Shown piece after piece: positions 36,050 through 44,329 of a stretch of 64,000 bases of DNA (position 1 is the stretch's first letter; each line of letters opens with the position of its first letter). The DNA is taken from NCBI GenBank assembly GCA_040222455.1, contig JAVKDD010000025.1:183997-247996 (forward strand). Reading direction: 5' to 3'. Source of the DNA: RHLJ01 sp040222455 (GTDB lineage Bacteria; Bacteroidota; Rhodothermia; Balneolales; Balneolaceae). A model generated the notes under the pieces. The model worked only from the letters and a program-made list of their open reading frames with translations. It searched no databases and had not been told where the DNA came from. A program made the position numbers and the translations under genes.

Positions 36050-37720
36050 TTAACGAGTCAACTTCTTATAGGCAATTCTATGTGGTTGATCGTCAGTAAT
36101 TCCTAGCCTTTCTTTACGATTTTCTTCGTATTCGGCATAGTTACCTTCAAACCAATACACTTGACTATTCCCCTCAAAAGCAAGAATGTGAGTTGCTACT
36201 CGGTCTAAAAACCATCTATCGTGAGAAATAACCACCGCACAACCAGCGAAGCTAAGTAAAGCTTCTTCTAAAGCGCGGAGCGTATTAACATCCAAATCAT
36301 TAGTTGGCTCATCAAGAAGTAACACATTTGCCCCTTCTTTCAGCATTTTTGCAAGGTGAACCCGATTTCGTTCACCACCAGAAATCTGACCCGTTTTCTT
36401 TTGTTGATCACTTCCTGCAAAATTAAATCTAGAAACATAAGCACGAGAATTAACTTCCCGATTTCCAAGCATCAGAATATCATGCCCTCCTGAAATCTCT
36501 TCCCAAATTGTTTTATTTGGATCTAATGGTCGCTTTTGGTCTACATATCCGAGCTGTACTGTTTCACCTAGAACGAGTGTTCCAGAGTCAGGTTTTTCTT
36601 CCCCAATAATCATTTTGAAAAGGGTTGTTTTACCCGCACCGTTTGCCCCAATTATACCCACAATCCCACCGGGTGGGAGCATGAATTCCATATTTTCGAC
36701 CAGTAGCTTATCATCATATCCTTTCGAAACTCCTTCGGCTACAATCACCTTATTTCCAAGCCGAGGACCGGCAGGAATAACGATCTGCATATCATCATTT
36801 CGCTTTTCATTATCCTGAGCCAATAGTTCTTCATACGCATTGATACGCGCTTTACTTTTTGCACGTCTACCTTTAGGATTTTGTCGGATCCACTCAAGTT
36901 CCTGTTGCAAAGTTTTCTGCCGATTCGACTCCGATTTCTCTTCCTGCGCTAAACGAGCTGATTTCTGCTCTAACCAAGAGGTATAATTACCTTTAAATGG
37001 GATTCCTTCTCCGCGATCTAATTCAAGAATCCAACCTGCTACATTATCTAAGAAATAACGATCGTGAGTTACTGCAATTACCGTTCCCTCATATCTTGCA
37101 AGATGTTGCTCTAACCAACCTACCGATTCCGCATCCAAATGATTGGTAGGCTCATCTAATAATAAAACATCAGGCTTTTTGAGAAGTAATCGACATAATG
37201 CAACACGGCGTGCTTCTCCACCCGAAAGTACTTTTACAGAAGTATCACCAGGAGGGCAGCGTAATGCGTCCATTGCTTGACCCAATTTTGCATCTAAATC
37301 CCATGCATCCAAATGATCGATCTTCTCCTGAAGTTTAGCTTGTTTAGCAATGAGTGCATCAAAATCTGCATCCGGATCTCCAAATCCAGCATTTACATCT
37401 TCATAAGCTTGAAGTAAATCTACCGTTTCCTGTACCCCTTCTTGTACGATTTCCTTTACCGTTTTCTCTGGATCCAGATGAGGTTCCTGAGCTAAATATC
37501 CAAATGTAATTCCTTTTTGGGAGCTTATATCTCCCAGATAATCCTTATCAATACCAGCGATAATACGAAGCAAAGTAGATTTACCGGCTCCATTTAAACC
37601 TAGTACTCCAATTTTGGCTCCATAAAAAAAAGAGAGGTAAATATCTTTAAGTACTGTTTTGTTGGGTTTGTGAATTTTACTCACGCCAACCATCGAAAAA
37701 ATTATCTTCTGATCGCTCAA
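36050..37720 (-). CDS. ettA: energy-dependent translational throttle protein EttA (ABC-F ATPase)
   Basis: A 556-residue ABC-F protein with two ATPase domains. Domain 1 has Walker A GLNGAGKSTLL, signature LSGGEARRVAL and Walker B LLLDEPTNHLD. Domain 2 has GANGAGKTTLF, ISGGERNRVHL and LLLDEPTNDLD. Between them, at about 255-310, is the arm/linker with 'QNPKGRRAKSKARINAYEEL'. The length and high similarity to the EttA group (about 555 residues) support the name. EttA binds the ribosomal E site and gates elongation according to ADP/ATP. It is a single gene. Confidence 0.96.
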   Translation of the reverse strand: MSDQKIIFSMVGVSKIHKPNKTVLKDIYLSFFYGAKIGVLGLNGAGKSTLLRIIAGIDKDYLGDISSQKGITFGYLAQEPHLDPEKTVKEIVQEGVQETVDLLQAYEDVNAGFGDPDADFDALIAKQAKLQEKIDHLDAWDLDAKLGQAMDALRCPPGDTSVKVLSGGEARRVALCRLLLKKPDVLLLDEPTNHLDAESVGWLEQHLARYEGTVIAVTHDRYFLDNVAGWILELDRGEGIPFKGNYTSWLEQKSARLAQEEKSESNRQKTLQQELEWIRQNPKGRRAKSKARINAYEELLAQDNEKRNDDMQIVIPAGPRLGNKVIVAEGVSKGYDDKLLVENMEFMLPPGGIVGIIGANGAGKTTLFKMIIGEEKPDSGTLVLGETVQLGYVDQKRPLDPNKTIWEEISGGHDILMLGNREVNSRAYVSRFNFAGSDQQKKTGQISGGERNRVHLAKMLKEGANVLLLDEPTNDLDVNTLRALEEALLSFAGCAVVISHDRWFLDRVATHILAFEGNSQVYWFEGNYAEYEENRKERLGITDDQPHRIAYKKLTR

Positions 37721-38090
37721 GGTCTTTTGGTTTTGTTGATTCTGGATTTACTCAACATGAATCATTCTGAGGGTACTACCGAAGAATCTACAAGATTAGT
37801 TAGCTGTGCAGTTCCTTCGCTTTTGCTCAGGATGACTTTTTTATAAGTGTTGCTCAAGGTAAGGAGAAATGAATGGTTCTCAATGGATGATTTTGGGAGA
37901 ATTTTAGGGCTCACTACACAATCTAAAACAACGCCAACCTGTCCGAGAGTTGACGGATCGGAATCTTAGGAATCGAATTTGGCTAAATCTATTAAATGCA
38001 TAAGCGGACGCTTGAGCTAGATGGGGAAAGATAAAAGCCTTAATTTTGGGCTGAAATTTATGTCTAATGGCAAGAATCGAAAAGTAAATT
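37721..38090. other. 370-base gene-free gap with decayed dispersed repeats
   Basis: It contains a decayed REP-like element (about 37758-37837, 'catt-ctgag' to 'ctcaggatgact') and a second palindromic fragment at about 37940-37963 (cctgtccgagagttgacgg), which looks like another dispersed repeat. No ORF with coding character and no RNA gene was seen. An 'aaggag' followed by a 12-codon frame near 37860-37905 is too short to call. Confidence 0.5.
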
Positions 38091-39161
38091 CTAACCTTTA
38101 CTCAAAGAATAAATTTGAACAGGCTTTTCTTTTCCTTTTAACACCACTTCCCCAATTGCATTGGCAAGATGCTTAGCCTCAAGTTTTAAATCTTGCATTA
38201 AATCGCCGGAGATTAACAACTCTACCCCATAGTTAGTACACTCCCCTTGAATTCTAGCTGTCGTATTGATTACATCTCCATGATAAGCTATTTCTTTTGG
38301 TATAATACCTACTTCGGTTACCACCAGCTCTCCCCCATGAATTCCCGCTTTAAAATGAGGCAATAATCCAAATTCTTGTTCATAAAACTCTTTTTTGCGA
38401 TAGAGTTTTTGTTGAAATGCAAAATATAGATCAACACACACATTTTCTTTTATTCCTTGTTCATAATCCCAACAGATTACCGCTTCGTCTCCTACATATT
38501 GATAAATCTGTCCTTCATATTTTTGCACTACTTCATTCAAATCATAAAAGCATTGCTGAATAAGCGAACTATATTTTAAATAGCCCATGGTCTCGGCAAG
38601 AGTAGTAGAAGATGTTAAATCCAGAAACATGAAAATCTTTTTTTCGATTCGGGGTTTACGATACTTCCCTAAAATCATGTCCCATAATATTCCTTGTCCA
38701 AACTTTTCATTTACCATTCTTAAAAATGAATAGAATGAACTAGATAGAATAAAAAAGGTAGCAATGGAGAAAATAGCGCCACTTTCAATGATTTGTGTCC
38801 TCGACATACTTTCGGAAACCCCAATAATAGTATTCACATAGTTTATTGCTATGGTCATTACTAATCCTATCAAAAAGGTATAGGATACCGTTTTAATCAT
38901 CATTCTGACCCCGAGCGACTTTCTTTGCAACCAAGTATTCTCGAATACCAGTTCTAATGAAGCATAGAAAAAGCCCGTTATAAGTCCAAGGAAAAAGGCA
39001 ATCCTAAACCCTTCTAACTTAGAAACCGGAGCTATGAAATCAATTCCGATTTCTCCTCCAATACCTATTCTTCTAAGTATGTGATAAAGAATGGATGAAA
39101 TAACCCAAAAAATCACCGTATACAGAAATAAATGTAACCTGTTTTTGGTTTTCGCTTTCAT
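38091..39161 (-). CDS. membrane-bound class III adenylate/guanylate cyclase
   Basis: A 356-residue protein. Four hydrophobic segments occupy about 10-145. A class III cyclase domain follows (about 170-350): the metal-binding Asp lies in 'FMFLDLTSSTTLAE', the glycine/second Asp loop in 'YQYVGDEAVICW', and a later conserved part in 'HGGELVVTEVG' with 'GDVINTTARIQ'. It makes cAMP or cGMP. Which one cannot be decided by eye. The short basic linker between membrane and catalytic parts has no HAMP motif. The gene is 34 bases downstream of the epimerase. Confidence 0.92.
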   Translation of the reverse strand: MKAKTKNRLHLFLYTVIFWVISSILYHILRRIGIGGEIGIDFIAPVSKLEGFRIAFFLGLITGFFYASLELVFENTWLQRKSLGVRMMIKTVSYTFLIGLVMTIAINYVNTIIGVSESMSRTQIIESGAIFSIATFFILSSSFYSFLRMVNEKFGQGILWDMILGKYRKPRIEKKIFMFLDLTSSTTLAETMGYLKYSSLIQQCFYDLNEVVQKYEGQIYQYVGDEAVICWDYEQGIKENVCVDLYFAFQQKLYRKKEFYEQEFGLLPHFKAGIHGGELVVTEVGIIPKEIAYHGDVINTTARIQGECTNYGVELLISGDLMQDLKLEAKHLANAIGEVVLKGKEKPVQIYSLSKG

Positions 39162-39195
39162 TCTTAAATAAATCCATTTTTGGACTTATTTACAA

Positions 39196-40113
39196 TTACT
39201 CCAAAATATCTGCAATAGCTTCTTCCAGTTCTTCGAATCGGAATTCAAAGCCATTCACTTGAAGCTCTTTTGGTTGCATTCGAATGCTGTCGGTAATAGG
39301 CTTGGCTCCTTCTCCATACATTAACTCAAGCGCAATTTTAGGCACTCTAAATAAGTTTGGGCGATTCATAACAGTAGCTAATGTTTCTGCAAACTCATTC
39401 ATTGTGGCGGGATGTGGTGCACAAAGGTTAAAAGCTCCTTTGATTTCTGAATGAGTAAGAGGGAAAATAAGTGCGTTACATAAATCAGATCGGTGAATCC
39501 AACTCATATATTGTTTGCCATCACCTACAGGTCCACCAACTCCAAACTTAAATGGGGGTAACATTTTTTCTAACGCCCCTCCATTCTTTTCAAGGACAAT
39601 TCCAATACGTGGATTTAACACCCGTATTCCAAATTTGGTAGCTTTTTGGGATGCTGCTTCCCAGTCGATACACACTTTTGCCAGAAAATCATCTTCATCA
39701 AAAGGTGCCGATTCATCTAGCACCGTATCGCCACGATTCCCATAAATACCCGATGCGGAAGCTGAAATAAATAATTCGGGTTTTGTATCCGCCTTTTCCA
39801 TTGCTTCTACTAACTTTTTAGTAGAGTCAATTCGGCTGTTATAAATTCGTTCTTTAACTTCCTCATTCCAACGTTGGTTGAAAATACCTTCCCCTGCTAA
39901 ATGTATCACTGCATCGGTGGTATTCATCGCCTCCACCAAATCGCCGTCCCAACTTAGAAATTGTTGATTCTTGGCAGATTCATCTGCATACTTTTTGGGA
40001 CTTCTTGTAATCACTGTGAGGTAGTACCCTTGCTGTAAAAGTAGCGATCGCAGCTCCTGTCCTATAAATCCCGTTCCACCGGTGATGAGTATGTTTTTCA
40101 TTTCTTGATTCAC
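39196..40113 (-). CDS. TIGR01777 family NAD(P)-dependent epimerase/oxidoreductase
   Basis: A 305-residue short-chain dehydrogenase-like protein. The nucleotide-binding motif is GGTGFIG (about 11-17). 'AVIHLAGEGIFNQRW' and 'SASASGIYGNRG' are hallmarks of the YfcH/TIGR01777 branch, and the C-terminal DUF1731-like part has 'PKELQVNGFEFRF'. The better start is probably Met5 (MKNILITGG). The substrate is unknown. It is the first gene of a two-gene unit with the cyclase. Confidence 0.9.
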   Translation of the reverse strand: MNQEMKNILITGGTGFIGQELRSLLLQQGYYLTVITRSPKKYADESAKNQQFLSWDGDLVEAMNTTDAVIHLAGEGIFNQRWNEEVKERIYNSRIDSTKKLVEAMEKADTKPELFISASASGIYGNRGDTVLDESAPFDEDDFLAKVCIDWEAASQKATKFGIRVLNPRIGIVLEKNGGALEKMLPPFKFGVGGPVGDGKQYMSWIHRSDLCNALIFPLTHSEIKGAFNLCAPHPATMNEFAETLATVMNRPNLFRVPKIALELMYGEGAKPITDSIRMQPKELQVNGFEFRFEELEEAIADILE

Positions 40114-40277
40114 TTAATATTTGTTTATAAAACTACTCATATTTGAAATACATTCCTTCAATTTCGAATGCTATCATTATAAATATTTGGCGTAAGATGA
40201 TGTTTGTACTTTGTTAATAAATCAGCTTTATTCATGATATTCTTATGTTGTAGCACATATAGTAAGACATTCAAAAG

Positions 40278-41138
40278 ATGAATAATATCCAACAGATTGA
40301 ACAGAAAAGCCAATCCTTGGTAGCAAGAATCAATGCTGGTGACAATGCAGCAATTGAAGAATTGCTCCATTTACACGAACCTTTCATCTACAATGTAGCG
40401 TGGAAATTCACCAATGACGAGAATGAAGCAAAAGACCTTAGTCAAGATGCCCTGATTAAAATCTTTAGCAATTTGTCAACTTTCAAAGGGAAAAGTGCTT
40501 TTCAAACGTGGGCTTATCGGATTGTATTTAATGAGTTTATGCAAACCAAGCGCAGACCGATGGAAGACATGTGGAAAGGACTTGACGATTTTTCAGAAAA
40601 GTTAAATGCCATTCCAAGTATAGATCTCACCCCTGACGAAGAGGAGGAACAAGTTCTTCGGACTAAAACAGCACGAACACGCTGTATGTCCGGAATGCTT
40701 ATGTGCCTTACCAGAGAACAAAGGCTTCTCTACCTGGTTGGAGAGGTATTTAAAATCGATCACAATACAGGATCAGAAGTATTTGGTTTGACAAAGGATA
40801 ATTATCGTAAGAAACTTTCCAGAACAAGAAAAGACTTTCATTCCTTCATGAACAGGCAATGTGGATTAATTAATAAGGACAATCCATGTCGGTGCTCCAA
40901 AAAAGGAAAAGGAATGGAGTCAGCTGGTCGTATGCAAACCAATGCAAAACTTTTCGACCCAAAGTACTACTCAACCATGTCAGATTACGCTGAAAAACAC
41001 AGTGATGAAGTGGCAGATATTGTAGATAAAAAGTACGTTGAGTTCTTCCAGAAACACCCCTCTAAAAAAGATTTTTCTGTCGACACAGTCGTCACCGAAA
41101 TCATAAGTGACCCCGACCTTCATCGTCATTATCAATAA
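40278..41138 (+). CDS. ECF-like sigma-70 family RNA polymerase sigma factor with Cys-rich tail
   Basis: A 286-residue protein. Region 2 is at about 20-95 ('DNEAKDLSQDALIKIFSNL' cut to DLSQDALIKIFSNL, 'FQTWAYRIVFNEF'). Region 4 is at about 135-190 ('TREQRLLYLVGEVFKIDH'). The protein is about 90 residues longer than a plain ECF factor. The tail begins with a Cys cluster (CGLINKDNPCRC) that could bind zinc. No anti-sigma gene is adjacent. Two SRPBCC genes follow on the same strand after 135 bases. The target genes are unknown. Confidence 0.88.
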   Translation: MNNIQQIEQKSQSLVARINAGDNAAIEELLHLHEPFIYNVAWKFTNDENEAKDLSQDALIKIFSNLSTFKGKSAFQTWAYRIVFNEFMQTKRRPMEDMWKGLDDFSEKLNAIPSIDLTPDEEEEQVLRTKTARTRCMSGMLMCLTREQRLLYLVGEVFKIDHNTGSEVFGLTKDNYRKKLSRTRKDFHSFMNRQCGLINKDNPCRCSKKGKGMESAGRMQTNAKLFDPKYYSTMSDYAEKHSDEVADIVDKKYVEFFQKHPSKKDFSVDTVVTEIISDPDLHRHYQ

Positions 41139-41162
41139 GTACTAAAAAAATATTCCATCCTT

Positions 41163-41195
41163 AAACCCTTATTTATCAAAGGTTTTCTTTTTTGT
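41163..41195 (+). terminator. possible terminator after the sigma factor
   Basis: AAACCCTT and AAAGGTTTT form an imperfect stem around atttatc, followed by ctttttt. It lies 25 bases after the sigma-factor stop. The stem is weak, so the call is tentative. Confidence 0.4.
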
Positions 41196-41273
41196 AAAGT
41201 TTTTTTTATTAGAAAAGTTGTCACACCATAGTGCTTTCTGTATCCAACGGGTAAACAATTAAAATTTGCAGGT

Positions 41274-41741
41274 ATGGAAATCAAAGTAAATGTGACAATT
41301 AGGAAAACAATTTCAGAAGTATGGGAAGTGATGGGGAATCAATTTGGACATGCTCATTTGTGGTCAAGCAATTTTCAATCGTCAAAGCCAGGAGGTGAAG
41401 CAAAGTTTAAGGGAATTGATTATTCACACCGAGACACCACTACTCCAAATGGGAACACCGTTCAGGAGTTAACTGACTTTGATGCGAAGAACTTTTCACT
41501 TAGCTATGAGATCACAGCTGGGAGACCTGAAATAGCTCGTTCTGTTTCTTCTCACTGGTATTTGGAAGAATCCGCTGAAGGCACTATTGTATATATGGAC
41601 TCTGTTATGGAGCCAAAAATGGAACTGCCAGCAGAGATGGCTGAAAAAATCCAATTGGGATTGATGGCTTCATTGAATCAATTGGCAAATGAGTTAAAAT
41701 ATTACCTTGAGAATGGAGTGCCTCATCCTGACGTGAAATAA
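41274..41741 (+). CDS. SRPBCC (START-like) domain protein, copy 1
   Basis: A 155-residue single-domain protein. 'TIRKTISEVWEVMG' at the start, a beta-rich centre and a long C-terminal helix (about 118-148) match the SRPBCC/polyketide-cyclase-like fold that binds hydrophobic ligands in a cavity. No catalytic motif is visible. The next gene, 24 bases downstream, has a similar opening and probably arose by duplication. The two are likely co-transcribed. Confidence 0.8.
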   Translation: MEIKVNVTIRKTISEVWEVMGNQFGHAHLWSSNFQSSKPGGEAKFKGIDYSHRDTTTPNGNTVQELTDFDAKNFSLSYEITAGRPEIARSVSSHWYLEESAEGTIVYMDSVMEPKMELPAEMAEKIQLGLMASLNQLANELKYYLENGVPHPDVK

Positions 41742-41765
41742 TCGATAACACATGAACTAGAAATC

Positions 41766-42275
41766 ATGAAGAACATAGATATCAAACTAAGCAAAGAAAT
41801 AAACGCGTCATCTGAAAAGGTATGGGAGATCTTAGGACCAAATTTCTTATCAATCTCTAAATGGGGAACTGGTATTCTCTCATCAGTCAACAACCCGCAA
41901 GCCGAAATACAATTTGTGAATGCTCCAGCTGGTGGCAGATTCTGTCAAGTCAAAGGGATTGGTAAAATCGAAGAGTTAATCCTGCACTATTCACATGATG
42001 ATAAAGAAATCACTTGGAGTGCTTATTCACCAAAAATACCTGGGTTTGTACATGGATTGCAAAATGCATTCAAAATTGAAAAAATTGATGAAGAGAAATG
42101 CGTGATCAATGCCAATTTAACAGCCCATCTGAAAGGAATTATGGGTTTTCTTTTGGGTGGAAAGATAGAAGGCAACTTTCAAAAGACTATTGAGGTATTC
42201 CTGAAAGATATTAAGATCTATGCCGAAACAGGAAAAGTCAGCCCAAAGAAAGAGATAGAGTTAAATAAGGCTTGA
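41766..42275 (+). CDS. SRPBCC (START-like) domain protein, copy 2
   Basis: A 169-residue protein of the same fold as its neighbour: 'KEINASSEKVWEILG' at the N-terminus, beta strands with 'GRFCQVKGIGKIEELIL', and the C-terminal helix 'FQKTIEVFLKDIKIYAETG'. The ligand is unknown. It is followed by a short GC-rich hairpin and T-run that probably ends the transcript. Confidence 0.8.
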   Translation: MKNIDIKLSKEINASSEKVWEILGPNFLSISKWGTGILSSVNNPQAEIQFVNAPAGGRFCQVKGIGKIEELILHYSHDDKEITWSAYSPKIPGFVHGLQNAFKIEKIDEEKCVINANLTAHLKGIMGFLLGGKIEGNFQKTIEVFLKDIKIYAETGKVSPKKEIELNKA

Positions 42276-42297
42276 TAGAAGTAGATTTCCAGTGAAG

Positions 42298-42325
42298 GCT
42301 CCGTTGCTTAATAGCGCGGAGTTTT
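42298..42325 (+). terminator. probable terminator after the SRPBCC pair
   Basis: GCTCCG and CGGAG pair around ttgcttaatagcg and are followed by TTTT. It lies 23 bases after the second SRPBCC stop. Confidence 0.55.
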
Positions 42326-42500
42326 CATGTTCATAAAAGAAAGAAAACTTTACGTGTTACAACAATGTGTATATTGCATAGCACCCTGCGGGATGCTACG
42401 ACACCATACACGAACCGTTAGAGAAGAATTCGCTTCGCTCTTCTTGCCCTCGTTGCGGTGCTTCGGCTGGCGGAGAAGTGATCTCCTAGTTCTTGTCTAC

Positions 42501-42617
42501 CATTCACGATCCGCCGACTGGCGGAGAAGTGATCTCCCATTCTTTGTTCGATATCAGGAGATTGCTTCGCTTCGCTCGCAAAGGAATTCTCAATGTCCCC
42601 TCGTTGCGGTGCTCCGC
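42501..42617. repeat. long direct repeat, copy 1
   Basis: About 115 bases beginning cattcacgatccgccg and ending near gctccgct. It is almost identical to 42928-43042; differences are a/g in 'ccgactgg/ccggctgg', c/a in 'ttctcaatg/ttctaaatg', and a shorter 3' end in copy 2. An inner 'ggcggagaagtgatctcc' also occurs once more at about 42469-42486. Confidence 0.8.
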
Positions 42618-42927
42618 TCTGTAACTGCGTGGTAAGAATTTTTCTCCGCTGAAAAGTAGATCTTGCTGTCATCCCGAAAGCCCCGGAAGCAGAATAAGGA
42701 TCGGAAGTTATTCTGAGGAATCTCAATCGTAGCACAACTTCTAAACAAACCCATGTTTGATACCCTTCGCTAAAAAACCATTTCCCATCGTTCTCACCGG
42801 GAGTTCAGGGTGACAGGCGGTATTCGGGTTCCACAGCAGAGCTATGGAATCAGAAGAAATTAGTTTGATATTGGAGCCTCTTTATTATTCACGAGCGATA
42901 GTAATTTAATCTTCTAGTTCTATCCAT

Positions 42928-43042
42928 CATTCACGATCCGCCGGCTGGCGGAGAAGTGATCTCCCATTCTTTGTTCGATATCAGGAGATTGCTTCGCTTC
43001 GCTCGCAAAGGAATTCTAAATGTCCCCTCGTAGCGCTCCGCT
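42928..43042. repeat. long direct repeat, copy 2, next to the CRISPR array
   Basis: The second copy of the direct repeat described at 42501-42617. It ends about 20 bases before the leader-distal CRISPR repeat, so the trailer end of the array is embedded in dispersed-repeat DNA. Confidence 0.8.
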
Positions 43043-43063
43043 ACAGGATTAAATCACTACTTA

Positions 43064-43916
43064 ATCTACAATAGTAGAAATTTATATGAGTCATTAGGCT
43101 TCACAATAAACTGGTTTAAAAGTGACATCTACAATAGTAGAAATTTATATGAGTCATTAGGCATTAAAGTTCATCACGCCATCCTCTGTTATCTACAATA
43201 GTAGAAATTTATATGAGTCATTAGGCGTAATGAGTTTGGTGATGTAGGGTTGGATCTACAATAGTAGAAATTTATATGAGTCATTAGGCGGCGCAATTAT
43301 AGCTTCTAGTGATGATATCTACAATAGTAGAAATTTATATGAGTCATTAGGCATCGTGTAGAGTTTGCTTCAGCTAATAATCTACAATAGTAGAAATTTA
43401 TATGAGTCATTAGGCATCCAATCGGTTCATTCTTAACCTTACATCTACAATAGTAGAAATTTATATGAGTCATTAGGCCTAACAGGTCGCAGATGCTTTT
43501 AACCTATCTACAATAGTAGAAATTTATATGAGTCATTAGGCTTCCCCATTGGTTAGCCCAATTGGTTATCTACAATAGTAGAAATTTATATGAGTCATTA
43601 GGCATTGGAACAATGCACATGCCAGCTACATCTACAATAGTAGAAATTTATATGAGTCATTAGGCGGTGATGAAACGGTTTATTTCCAAGATATCTACAA
43701 TAGTAGAAATTTATATGAGTCATTAGGCAATGGACTGTCTATCAATGGCAGTTAGATCTACAATAGTAGAAATTTATATGAGTCATTAGGCAAACCAAAT
43801 GTCTTCGGCAGGTTCAGATCTACAATAGTAGAAATTTATATGAGTCATTAGGCACACCGCCATTAAATCGGCAGACTCGGATCTACAATAGTAGAAATTT
43901 ATATGAGTCATTAGGC
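43064..43916 (-). CRISPR. type V-A CRISPR array, 14 repeats and 13 spacers
   Basis: Fourteen identical 36-base repeats start at 43064, 43127, 43191, 43254, 43317, 43380, 43443, 43506, 43568, 43630, 43693, 43756, 43818 and 43881. The thirteen spacers are 26-28 bases long. Read on the minus strand the repeat ends in AATTTCTACTATTGTAGAT, the Cas12a crRNA handle with a TCTAC/GTAGA stem and TATT loop. The array is therefore transcribed leftward, like the cas genes, and the newest spacer should be 43854-43880, next to the leader. The leader-distal repeat shows no decay. No spacer has an obvious match in this window. Confidence 0.99.
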
Positions 43917-44055
43917 TCTTTGCCTGCCAAAAGGCCAGCGATTGTAAGAGAAAATAGCAACTTCGGGGCTTTTAGCAAATGGAACATACAGTAAAACTGT
44001 CATCTTTGTTCTCATTTTCATTATTAAGACGGAGGTTTGCATTTTGAGCTCCTGT
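43917..44055 (-). promoter_or_regulatory. CRISPR leader
   Basis: 139 bases between the cas2 stop and the leader-proximal repeat at 43881-43916. By the orientation of the repeat handle this is the leader, which should carry the array promoter and the integration signals read by Cas1-Cas2. A promoter could not be assigned. A 43-codon frame crosses it and ends inside the first repeat; I regard it as chance. Confidence 0.75.
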
Positions 44056-44328
44056 TTATACAATCAATAAATCGGTTTCGTCATTTTGTGCATACCCGTA
44101 ACGGGTAATTTTGCACTGTTTGCTCATCTCAAAAACAATCACACTATCCGATTGGGAGAAATCTTTGTCGAACTGAAGCTTGATATAAGTAGCTATATTG
44201 GTTAACACCCGATCGCTGTTGCGTATTTCAAACACCGAATATTGCAAACGGTGTCCGAATTTACTTAAATATTTGGAAAAACGGGTGCGTAGTTTGTCAT
44301 CAGAAATATCGTATGAAACAATAAGCAT
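44056..44328 (-). CDS. cas2: CRISPR-associated endonuclease Cas2
   Basis: A 90-residue ferredoxin-fold protein with the Cas2 opening 'MLIVSYDISDDKLRTRFSKY', where Asp7 is the conserved residue after the first strand. 'FGHRLQYSVFEIRNSD' follows. Cas2 bridges two Cas1 dimers in the spacer-integration complex. It starts one base after the cas1 stop. A signature six-strand 'IVFEMSKQCK' segment precedes the C-terminus. Confidence 0.96.
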   Translation of the reverse strand: MLIVSYDISDDKLRTRFSKYLSKFGHRLQYSVFEIRNSDRVLTNIATYIKLQFDKDFSQSDSVIVFEMSKQCKITRYGYAQNDETDLLIV

Positions 44329-44329
44329 A

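Larger units (their letters stand above)
42326..43063. other. gene-free region with dispersed repeats next to the CRISPR array
   Basis: About 740 bases without a credible gene. It is richer in G+C than its surroundings and made of fragments of dispersed repeats: two long direct copies (42501-42617 and 42928-43042), a partial copy at about 42430-42488, and a REP-like element at 42667-42727. Open frames on both strands (about 100 codons) have low-complexity, Arg/Ser-rich products and arise from the repeats. Confidence 0.6.

Noticed and set aside
42327..42735. Frames of about 100 codons on both strands in the dispersed-repeat region
   Set aside because: They are made of repeat DNA, overlap each other on opposite strands and have Arg/Ser-rich products without domains.
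43917..43943. A further spacer beyond the leader-proximal repeat
   Set aside because: No repeat follows within the next 40 bases and the handle orientation makes this side the leader.
43911..44042. 43-codon minus-strand frame across the CRISPR leader, ending in the first repeat
   Set aside because: It lies wholly in the leader, its stop is inside the repeat, and the product has no family character; chance is the better explanation.
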